A DNA stretch of 64,000 nucleotides from positions 4,065,001 through 4,129,000 of the forward strand of contig CM074758.1 in assembly GCA_037355855.1 (NCBI GenBank), in the 5' to 3' direction. The position numbers and the translations under genes are program-made. Origin of the DNA: Pseudo-nitzschia pungens (taxonomy: Eukaryota > Bacillariophyta > Bacillariophyceae > Bacillariales > Bacillariaceae). Positions 1 through 7,917 of this stretch are shown in pieces (position 1 is the first letter of the stretch; each line of letters begins with the position of its first letter). The notes beneath the pieces are model-generated. The model searched no databases, was not told the DNA's origin, and saw only the letters and a list, made by a program, of their open reading frames with translations.

Positions 1-28
1 TCTACTTAAAGATAAACAGTAATTACTG
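1..28 (-). other. leader fragment of an LTR retrotransposon (edge of window)
   Basis: These 28 bases are identical to 41344-41371, which also sit directly beside an LTR. They end in the 12-base perfect palindrome CAGTAATTACTG (17-28). By comparison with the complete gypsy element (31646-31657) this is the inner side of a 5' LTR of a minus-strand element, where a primer-binding site would be expected. The element body would lie left of the window. Confidence 0.6.
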
Positions 29-361
29 TGTTACACGTTAAGGTAGAAGTTTTCGGAGTAGTATTAATATTGTGATGTTTAGATACTTTACGGAATATTG
101 TTACGCGAATTAAGAATGGAAACATATAAAATTTCGAGGTCGCGAGCATTGCCATGTTTTGGCATGCTCTGCCATAAATGTTTGCTCAATGTCGATTCCC
201 ACGATTAGGCATATATTCTCTTCTGGGACTCGACCGTTAAGTTAAGACACATATTATAATGTATCCACGCATGTAGATTGCCATATATGTATAATTGATC
301 ACATCGATGCGGGATTCAGTTAATTATTCATTCGTGACAGTGGCTACGCTGCCGTGTCACA
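29..361 (-). mobile_element. LTR (5' LTR of minus-strand element, family B)
   Basis: The block starts TGTTACACG and ends GTGTCACA (TG...CA ends) and is similar over its length to the LTRs at 41372-41694 and 50537-50859, the latter proven by a 5-bp target duplication. It is more diverged than those two, so it is older. It contains an AT-rich body and a GGGATTC...TTAATTATTCATTCGTGA segment shared with all LTRs of the window. No duplication is visible because the left end of the element is outside. Confidence 0.75.
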
Positions 362-1870
362 CCGGGTACTGCACCAGCACTAGCACAGTGTAGCTTAGCA
401 CGACAAGTTTAAGGTTGCTAATGCTACAAGATAGTTGGTATGCTAACATACTATGCTACCATACTATGCTACTGTCGGGGTATGGTCATTGTGTACAATA
501 TGTACTATAACCGGACACCTGACCCAGACAGTCATTAAGCTAGCAAGCAAGCTAGCGCTCCGAGTGCTAGTTCATATAAGCTAGCTCCGAGTGCTAGCTC
601 ATATAAGCTAGCTCTGAGCGCTAGCTCATATAAGCGATTGCTAAACGCTACTCTAAATGCTACCCCTACACCACAGTACTGAACCTACAGAGCTGTATTA
701 TTATTATTATACGAGACAGCGAAGCAAGCTGTCACACCAGAGCTGAGCACTTTGGCTCAGCTCCCCTCACTATTCTTTTTTTTCTTTCTTCTTCAACCTT
801 AAAATGAACACCTATCATGCCCTCCCATTCGATCGATTCCTTTGTACCTCTAGGGGAGTATCTTGTAGTAACTGAGTGTATGGAATGGCATCTGAACAGT
901 ATCCCCTGTAGTCTCACTATTTGCCAGCACTCCGTGCTGTACTGTTGTTATTGTTAACACCTCTTATTTGCTGATGAGCAATATCATTACAGTTTATCAG
1001 ACCCACTGCTCGAACCACTACGAACCGGGACGCCGGCTAGAGCGTGTGATGAAACCCAGCAACTGATCCCTGCTGGCATCCATGCCTACTACACTTGGAT
1101 GTAAAAGAACCATCTGCTGGACGTAAAACTCAGATCCAGGCCTACAATACAAGGAACTGACATCACCATGCCTCAGTGGATCTTTTGGATGTCGGACGCA
1201 GATACGAATGGCAAATTCGGAGCAGATAGAAGAAACTCTACAGTGATGTAAACAAGGCTCCCTTTAGCTAGATACTGGGACCTAGGTATCCTGAGAGGAC
1301 CGTCCCATACTAGGTCTACGAAACAGAGCAGGGTGGTGGTGGCTCCACCAAGTCTTAGCCCGGATGCAAAAGGGGATGGATGGGCAAGAAAAGGATGTAA
1401 CGAAAGAATCTGGGGAATCAGAACATTCAATTGGAACCTTCAATACGGAATCTTCAGTACATTACAAGAATCCAGGATGAAACAAAAGACTCATTGAGCC
1501 TTCAGTACATTTCAAGTGTATCCAACTGCTGGTAGTGGATTGCAGCCAAATGACTAATCCATGGATTGAACATCTGATTGATTGAAGATTGGGTTGAAGA
1601 TCCAGGGAAAGGATTGAAGCTTAAAAACAAGGAAGTCAACCGGACAGCCAATCACGGACTGGTTGTTTTAGTTTCTAAGCAAACATCATCGAGAGGTATT
1701 CTCACAATCATCAACACTATGTTACAGCACTCACCGCCGGATCAGAGATTATTCCAACCGGCCAAGCAACAAATTTGCCATTCTTTGAAAAAGGAACGAA
1801 TTGCAAAAGTCAAACAAAAATCATCCAAAGCCTAATCAACATGCCATCAACTACCACTGACAACCAGAAC
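362..1870. other. unassigned intergenic region, no supported gene
   Basis: No open frame here looks like a protein: the longest are 61-85 codons with no recognisable motif. The left part has short CTAGC-rich and TATGCTA repeats, a (TAT)n run at about 697-711 and two small hairpins (GACAGC/GCTGTC at 715-733; GAGCTGAGC/GCTCAGCTC at 740-763). From about 1570 to 1870 there is an AT-richer stretch of unknown origin that leads into the foldback element. It could contain worn transposon sequence that I cannot name. Confidence 0.5.
551..633. repeat. 27-bp tandem repeat, three copies
   Basis: Three successive units (551-579, 580-606, 607-633) each begin GCTAGC and end CTCATATAA or TTCATATAA. The first is two bases longer. 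Each unit contains the partly self-complementary pair GCTAGC...GCTAG, so the array can fold. No function is evident. Confidence 0.8.
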
Positions 1871-2096
1871 CTCCCTGGACCTTCCGGAACTGAAAATATT
1901 TCGCGCAGACTGCGCGATTTTAAGTCGACCTGGTCAATACTCATCCCCCCTTTTGGAGCACAATTTTAGGGGGATAAACTTGCACTTTTTTTCCGCACTT
2001 TTTTCGAGACCAAAAAGTGCAAGTTAAACGTTCTTTTTCAACTCGTTTCGTTCAACGGACAGAAAAAGTGCGAGTTTTCTTTGCAAAATTTTTTTT

Positions 2097-2342
2097 CGAC
2101 GAGTCGATTTGTTAAAATAGAGGCAAAACGACGGAGTCGATTTGTTAACTTAAAATAGAGGCGCAACAATGTAGTCGAGTCACGACGGAGTCGATTTGCT
2201 AATAGAGGCAAAACGGCAGAGTCGAGGCGCAACAGCGGAGTCGAGGCACAACAGCGGAGTCGATTTGTTAATACAGGCGAAACGATGACGGAGTCGATTT
2301 GCTAAGAGAGGCGCAACGATGCGGGAGTCGATTTGCTAAGAG
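2097..2342. repeat. left inner arm: GGAGTCGATTTG repeats
   Basis: Several irregular units of the form GGAGTCGATTTG followed by TTAA/CTAA and (G)AGGCAAAACG or GAGGCGCAACG. The reverse complement of the same module fills 2806-2936, so the two arrays can pair across the core. Confidence 0.75.
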
Positions 2343-2360
2343 AGGTGCTTAATTAAAATT

Positions 2361-2805
2361 ATGCTTGCTGTCCCCCCCCCTGTATTATCGACGCGTTGCT
2401 GCTGCTTGCTGTCCCCCCCTGTATTATCGACGCGTTGCTTATGCTTGCTTTCCCCCCTGTATTATCGACGCGTTGCTGCTGCTTGCTGTCCCCCCTGTAT
2501 TATCGACGCGTTGCTGCTGCTTGCTGTCCCCCCCCGTATTATCGACGCGTTGCTGCTTGCTGCTTGCTGTCCCCCCTGTATTATCGACGCGTTGCTGCTG
2601 CTTGTTGTCCCCCCTGTATTATCAACGCGTTGCTGCTTGCTGCTGCTTGCTGTCCCCCCTGTATTATCGAAGCGTTGCTGCGTGCTGTCCCCCCTGTATT
2701 ATCGACGCGTTGCTGCTGCTTGCTGCTTGCTGTCCCCCCTGTATTATCGACGCGTTGCTGCTTGCTGCTTGCTGTCCCCCCTGTATTATCGACGCGTTGC
2801 TGCTT
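2361..2805. repeat. central C-rich minisatellite (~38-bp unit, about 11 copies)
   Basis: Each unit contains a CCCCCC run, GTATTATCGACGCG and a variable number of TGCTGCT steps, so unit length drifts from about 32 to 44 bases. Two units carry single changes in the conserved part (ATCAACGCG near 2619, ATCGAAGCG near 2664). All three forward frames are open across it, giving 161-184-codon frames, but the composition is pure repeat and I do not regard them as genes. Confidence 0.85.
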
Positions 2806-2936
2806 TGCCCCTCTCTTCGCAAATCGACTCCGTCATTTTGCCTCTATCAACAAATCGACTCCGTCGTTTTGCCTCTATTAGCAAATCGACTCCCGCGTCG
2901 TTGCCCCTCTATTAAATAACAAATCGACTCCGCCTA
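2806..2936. repeat. right inner arm: inverted GGAGTCGATTTG repeats
   Basis: Units read CAAATCGACTCC with GTTTTGCCTCTATTA or GTTGCCCCTCTATTA between them, the exact opposite orientation of the left arm. Together they flank the C-rich core symmetrically. Confidence 0.75.
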
Positions 2937-3293
2937 ATTATGCTACGAGTTTTTGGTTGAAATTTTTGTTGAAAACACTCATTTTCCAAAGAAAACTCGC
3001 ATTTAAAAAATAAAACTCGCATTTTTTAAAATAAAACTCGCATTTTTTAACGAAAACTCCGCATTTTAGTGCTGAAAACTCGCATTTATTGCTGTATATA
3101 CTGTGTTTTTTTTCAGAGCAAAAATGCGAGTTTTTTTGTCCCATGAAAATCCGCACCTTTTCGATCCCAAAAAATGCGAGTTTCTTTGGGGGAGATAATT
3201 AATTTAAGAGGATACCCTCAAAATGACTAACTGCAATAAAAAATCGCGCGGTCCGCGCATTGAAAACTATCTTTGTTCCGGAAGGTCCTGGAG

Positions 3294-3623
3294 AAACTCC
3301 AATCCTTGCAACCCAAGAGAACAAGCCCCTGTTACATGCTGACGTAGGTAAGGGTTTAGTAACTAAACTCACCCTGCTCTCAGCGACCGGTTATGAGCTA
3401 AGGCAACAGCGAGAGCCCCACTGTTTCTGCTAAGTGTAACCACTCTAAGAGACCAGCTTTGACACTAATTTATACCTGATGACTGAAATGGCAAGGTCGC
3501 AAGGTTTCCAATGATACCCAATAAGCTTATTCTTGGGCGCCCAGCCTTTTCTTACATCGGGCCACAAAATTAGCTCGTAATTTTGAAAAAAAACTCCATT
3601 TCAACAACCACACCACTAAGAGC
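3294..3623. other. unassigned, with LTR-like scraps
   Basis: No gene is visible. TGTTACATGCTGACGTAGG at about 3330 resembles the terminal sequence of the LTRs in this window read from the opposite strand, and TGTAACCACTCTAAGAG at about 3436 resembles their other terminus, so this is probably eroded LTR sequence. Bases 3347-3364 form an exact 18-base inverted repeat with 4173-4190. Confidence 0.4.
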
Positions 3624-3985
3624 TGTCACACCCCCCCAAGCTCCATAACCAACACCAGCTTAATTCTGATATTACAGTGCCTCCATCCTCACTATTAGAG
3701 CAACAAGTTCTCCAAGTTTCGAATGGATTGGAGCTCTGGGTTCGGAGAATCGAAGCGTCCAAGCAGCAGCAAAATTGAGTCTTTTTTTTCGATCGAAAAA
3801 CTTCCCCGGTCCAAACTACAGCGAAAATTCATATCTCCGTCCCCTCTTCGTCGATTTGAACAGGAACGCTTCGAACAGCTCTATTATATCAAGATAGACA
3901 AGGCCTCCAATTTGTGGATTGATTGGACGTGTTGATTTCGAGAATCGAACTGTAGCAACTTGCCTTTATTATTGATGCAAATACA
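3624..3985 (+). mobile_element. LTR of a second retrotransposon type (with tRNA-Met PBS)
   Basis: The block starts TGTCACACCCCCC, ends ATACA, and is followed without a gap by TGGTATCAGAGC, the classical site complementary to the 3' end of a Met tRNA. That junction fixes it as a plus-strand 5' LTR. It is unrelated in sequence to the other LTRs here. A 70-codon open frame inside (3723-3935) is probably fortuitous. The internal region is lost after about 4070. Confidence 0.6.
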
Positions 3986-3997
3986 TGGTATCAGAGC
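3986..3997 (+). promoter_or_regulatory. primer-binding site for Met tRNA
   Basis: TGGTATCAGAGC abuts the LTR end and is followed by an A-run. This dodecamer is widely used by copia-type and plant gypsy elements for minus-strand priming. A 23-base direct duplication (CGAACCTCTATTGATTC...) follows at about 4023-4068, after which the element is gone. Confidence 0.65.
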
Positions 3998-4157
3998 AAA
4001 AAAAAGTGAGCTCGGAAATTTCGAACCTCTATTGATTCAAAAAACGAACCTCTATTGATTCGAAAAACGGTAGACTGATGGACGTAGCGACAGAGGGGGT
4101 TTGAGTAACGAAACTTAACCGCTGACGCACGTGTATAAAATGTACTGTGTTCTACGG

Positions 4158-4520
4158 TGTCACGGTGACTATAGTTACTAAACCCTTACCCTACGAGAGG
4201 CTCTAAATGATTATTGAATCCCGCATGTGCTCCAATACACAACAATACATACTAGTATATGATATTCATGTACATATACTGAATATTTAACGTACAAGAA
4301 TACACATACAATCCAATACTAATTGGATATTCAAATATCAAGATAAACAAGAATTCAAATGAATCAACGAATAATGGTATATCATTATTCGATTGTTCAT
4401 CGATACTCAAGGAATCATTCCCATCTCGTAAAGTATTCATACATTCTCTTTTGTAACACAATTATAACAATTCATCTTTAAAATACTCCTATCGCGTATT
4501 TTCTACCTTAGAGTGTAACA
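4158..4520 (+). mobile_element. solo or orphan LTR, plus orientation
   Basis: Read on the minus strand this starts TGTTACACTCTAAGGTAGAA, the same terminus as the gypsy LTRs (TGTAACACTCTAAGG), and runs to GTGACA. Its direction is opposite to the other LTRs of the window. The middle is AT-rich and diverged. I see no matching 5-bp duplication, and the sequence to the right is a coding scrap rather than an element leader, so it may be a solo LTR or the 3' LTR of a lost copy. Confidence 0.6.
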
Positions 4521-4920
4521 GCCCCCAGGGGAGGAGGAGCCCCAGGAGGAATCCCAGGAGCCCCAGGAAGAACCGGAAGAAGAGGAGGAGCCCTAGGAAG
4601 AACTGGAAGGGGAGGAGGAACCCCCTAACAAGGAGCCCTCTGAGGAGCAGGGACAGAAGCGGAAGCACAAACAGAGAGATGCGTCGGCTAACAAGAGAAG
4701 CACCAAGGCAGCAGCCAAGAATACAGCATCTAGGGTGTGAGATGACAATAACTTTGAAATCCAACCACACAACCAAACAGACACTGCTATGGCTATGGTT
4801 GTCAAGCAACTCCAGGTCCTACAGGACCAAATGGACAAGAACTTTGGCTCCCTTAAGGACAAGACTGCCCTCATTGCTGCCAACAAGGCTGCTCATGCTA
4901 TTGGAGGTAACTACAGTTAC
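4521..4920 (+). pseudogene. decayed coding fragment, charged/coiled-coil-like protein
   Basis: One forward frame reads as protein almost throughout: a Glu/Pro-rich stretch, then a Lys/Arg-rich segment (QKRKHKQRDASANKRSTKAAAK), then an amphipathic stretch containing VVKQLQVLQDQMDKNFGSL that ends in HAIGG. It has two in-frame stops (a TAG near 4594 and a TGA near 4737), no start, and is cut off by LTRs on both sides. I do not recognise the family. It may be a host gene exon or a gag piece; an intron could also explain the second stop. It is the only candidate host coding sequence in the window. Confidence 0.4.
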
Positions 4921-5344
4921 TGTAACACTCTAAGGTAGAAATTTGGAGTAGTATGAATAATTGTGTGTTATTTCACTTTATGAGATGGGATTCAGATTAA
5001 AGAGAGGAAATAATGAGCGATGATGTCATCGCGATCTTAGGCTGCTCATGCTATTGGAGGTAACTACAGTTACTGTAACACTCTAAGGTAGAAATTTGGA
5101 GTAGTATGAATAATTGTGTGTTATTTCACTTTATGAGATGGGATTCAGATTAAAGAGAGGAAATAATGAGCGATGATGTCATCGCGATCTTAGGCTGCTC
5201 ATGCTATTGGAGGTAACTACGGTTACTGTAACACTCTAAGGTAGAAATTTGGAGTAGTATGAATAATTGTGTGTTATTTCACTTTATGAGATGGGATTCA
5301 GATTAAAGAGAGGAAATAATGAGCGATGATGTCATCGCGATCTT
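4886..5344. repeat. 153-bp tandem triplication across an LTR boundary
   Basis: Three units (4886-5038, 5039-5191, 5192-5344) are practically identical. The third has CTACGG where the others have CTACAG near 5221. Each unit joins about 35 bases of the flanking coding scrap (GGCTGCTCATGCTATTGGAG) to the first 118 bases of the LTR that begins TGTAACACTC. The near-identity shows that the amplification is recent compared with the decayed sequences around it. Confidence 0.95.
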
Positions 5345-5533
5345 CTCATATAATCTACATCCCTGTATATAACATATATATCGTATGTCATCTTAATTGT
5401 ACAATCGCACTCTTCTGCATGCTTGTTCGTATATATACCAGATATCCATGTATGAATATCTTATATTCAATTCCCATGCAGGATTCGGTTAATTATCGAT
5501 TCGTAACATACTAACCTACGCTAGCATGTTACA
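5227..5533 (-). mobile_element. 3' LTR of a truncated Ty3/gypsy element
   Basis: TGTAACACTC...GCATGTTACA, 307 bases, closely related to the 311-base LTRs of the complete gypsy element at 26134-31968. It is followed on the right by the same short spacer (TAGTGCCTCATGATTGAA) and by the end of an integrase frame, so it is the 3' LTR of a minus-strand copy. Its first 118 bases belong to the third unit of the 153-bp array. Confidence 0.9.
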
Positions 5534-5566
5534 TAGTGCCTCATGATTGAATGAATCCCACAGAAT

Positions 5567-6418
5567 CTAAGCCGTCCAATGACTAACCGAGCAATCAGAG
5601 TCCTCTGATTGGCTTAACTGAGGATTCGGAGATTCATCCGGTGAGGGCTCCAATGATTCAGTCGATTCAGTCCGTTCCTGATGTGGAGTAATCTTTCGGA
5701 TGTTAACTGTTTCAACCACTGAAGGAGATCTTTGCAGTCTGACAGTTCCATTCAGGTTGACTTGTTTGATTGGAAAGGGTCTGATCTTCCGGGGCTGTAG
5801 TTTATCAGGGTCCGGTTCCTGCATTCATACCTTATCATTGACTTGGAAGGTATGATTGATCCTTTTGGCATTGTCTCCAAGTAGGTTCTTGTTAATCCCT
5901 TGTTGCCAGAGCTGCTGCAGAGCTAATAAATTAGAGGTCAGTGGCAGATCAATCAACATGTCGCAATTGAATACCAGGGACCCTGGAGATGCTTGTAAGG
6001 CAGCATTGACAGCACACCTGGAGGCATGCATGCAAGTCAAGAGCGCATTGTCCATGAGCTGACTGGCCCTGGTGTTGACTTGAGGGGGATTGACATGTAC
6101 TAGGACTCTGGGGATATCAGCAACTGTATGATGGACTCTTTCACAGATGGCATTGGACTGGGGATTCTTCACTGTTGTTGGGACCAATTGGATTCCATAC
6201 TGTTTGAGGGTAGTTTGAAACTCAGCTCCTAGGAATTCTCCACCATTATCATGGACACACCGGATAGGTCTTGGATACCTTGAGAGCCAGCAGTTCTTGA
6301 ATTGATCTGATACATGCTGGGAGGACTTGTCCCTGATTCGGATGATTTCCAGGAGGTTAGTGACTGGATCAATACAGGTCAGGGCCTTGAAGTTGTAGTT
6401 CTTGCCTTGAGCTGTAAT
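5567..6418 (-). pseudogene. Ty3/gypsy integrase C-terminal fragment
   Basis: This is the last part of a pol gene. It covers the end of the integrase core, with NPQSNAICERVHHTVAD carrying the catalytic Glu, and the GPF/Y-like module (RPFPIKQV...NGTV), about 80% identical at protein level by eye to the complete pol at 26475-30461. The frame is open from the junction at 6418 to 5828, then an in-frame TGA at 5825-5827 replaces the Trp of KVW, and reading continues to the terminal stop at 5567. Upstream domains are absent: the sequence switches at about 6418 to the 5' end of a LINE, which apparently inserted here. Confidence 0.9.
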
Positions 6419-7917
6419 ACAATTTTCGCATCGCGCATTTTGTCCGACGTTCCGATGTTCCAGTACTTAAAACACGTAGATTTCTACACAACTTTCCCCT
6501 TTGATATCTCCCTCACTTCTAAAGCTCCTACAACAACACCAAGCACTACACCTATTAATAGAGACCTCCCCTATCTGATTCTGCTGTTTGTTTGGCTGTC
6601 CCTTGCTTCCTTTGGTTGCTTTGGTTCCTTGTTTCCTGTCGTCGTCGGAAAGCAACAAGCAACACGAAAACAAGGACACATAATTTTCTACAGCAACACC
6701 AGTACTAATTTCTACAGCTGATTCTGTTTCGGTTTCGCTTTGTCTCCGAGCTCGGTTTGTTTTTCGATCTGTTTTCAAGCTACCTTATTATTTAACGCTA
6801 TACAGTCTTCCAAGCCCCTTAAGTGATATCCACTTAACGTTCTACATTCTTCAAGGTTCCTTGCTGAGTTTCCTAAGTCTTTTCAAGTTGAAGTTGTCGA
6901 ACACATACATACCCCCCCCTTTCTAGAAGGTTCCTACTTGCTGATCCCTAAGTATCTGCAAGTTCGCGCGAGCATATCTTCCAGTTTCCTCCCTCTTTTC
7001 AAGCCAATAGCCCCCTGCTCTTTTAAGTGCCTATCACTTAAGAGCTACCCTGTTTCCTAGCCAAGCCCCCCAGTCCCTAAGTGTTTTCGCTTAAGGCTCC
7101 CCCTACTACATCTGTTTTCAAGCCAAGACCAACCGATCCCTAAGTACCTCCTACTTATTGCACTCTTGTTTCCAAGACTACAGCTACTACCGCCCCTTTT
7201 TTTCAAGACTACAATTTCCCTGGTCCCTAAGTGTTCGCGAGTTCCCTGATCCCTAAGTGTTTTCGCTCTTAAGCAACCCCAACTTGAACTTCAAGTTTGA
7301 CACTGTTTTCAAGACACAAGCCTCCCCCTGGTCCCTAGGTGTTTCTACTAAAGCCCCTGTTTTCAAGCAATCAGCTTCCCTGGTCCCTAAGTGTCTCGCT
7401 CAAGGTACCTGTTTTCAAGCCAATTGCCCCCGGATACTGTTTCCACTGCTTCCCTGGTCCCTAAGTGTCTCACTCAAGGTCCCTGTTTGCAAGCCAATTG
7501 CCCCTGGATACTGTTTCCACTTATAAGTACTTGCGAGTTTGAACTTCAAGTTCCCTCCTGAGCCTTTTAAGTGTGCCCTGCCATTGATATCCCCCCGGTC
7601 CCTAAGTGTTCCTACTAAAGCCCCTGTTTTCAAGCAAGCAGCTTCCCTGATCCCAGGTCTTTGTTACAAGCCAGTCGTCAGTTTGTTTCTACAGTTTGTT
7701 TCTACACGATTTGCAGTGGTCTACTGGAGTTCCTAAATTCTGTAACTCCAGAGCACCTCTGTGGGTTTCGAACGAGACTCTTCTGGTAGTGCTCCAGTCT
7801 TTTCTTTTGGTTCCCCTGGAGTTTTTCCTTGTTCAGACCAACACTGGACCTGTTGTTGCTGCTGTACCCTGTTTCCCAGCATACAACCTATCAACCTATC
7901 AACTGGCATTTACCCGC
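6419..7917 (+). promoter_or_regulatory. LINE 5' UTR, unique part with hairpin series
   Basis: After the conserved start, pyrimidine-rich sequence holds repeated blocks of the type CCCTAAGTG...CACTTA or CGCTTAAGG followed by TTTCAAG, spaced roughly 50-70 bases apart. Several are true inverted repeats, for example TTAAGTG/CACTTAA at 6819-6837 and 7023-7042. The same layout occurs in copy 2 and at 57660-58690. LINE promoters are internal and sit in the 5' UTR, so this is the place to expect one, but I cannot point to a specific promoter element. Confidence 0.6.

Larger units (their letters stand above)
1871..3293. mobile_element. foldback-like element with nested inverted repeats
   Basis: The outer arms (about 1871-1921 and 3236-3293) are imperfect inverted repeats sharing GGACCTTCCGGAAC, each with an internal mini-hairpin of the type CGCGCAGACTGCGCG on the left and CGCGCGGTCCGCGC on the right. 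Inside them lie AAAAAGTGC/AACTCGCATTTTT-type repeats (about 1978-2095 and 2945-3185), then inverted arrays of a GGAGTCGATTTG module (about 2097-2342 and 2806-2936), and at the centre a C-rich minisatellite (2361-2805). The symmetry of at least three repeat layers around one core is what foldback transposons and some non-autonomous DNA elements look like. No transposase is present and I could not define a target duplication. Confidence 0.6.

Noticed and set aside
740..763. Rho-independent terminator (GAGCTGAGC/GCTCAGCTC hairpin)
   Set aside because: The window is nuclear eukaryotic DNA with no gene before the hairpin; the T-run that follows is at a distance and mixed.
1578..1969. Overlapping 85- and 64-codon frames as genes
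   Set aside because: No motif, compositionally ordinary; the second runs into the foldback arm. Not enough to call.
2361..2805. CRISPR-like array
   Set aside because: Units are contiguous with no unique spacers, lengths drift through TGCTGCT slippage, and the sequence is eukaryotic.
2361..2915. Three overlapping forward frames of 161-184 codons as genes
   Set aside because: They are translations of the C-rich minisatellite in all three frames; composition and equal length in every frame show repeat periodicity, not coding.
3723..3935. 70-codon frame as a small gene
   Set aside because: It lies wholly inside an LTR bounded by TG...CA and a primer-binding site; no motif.
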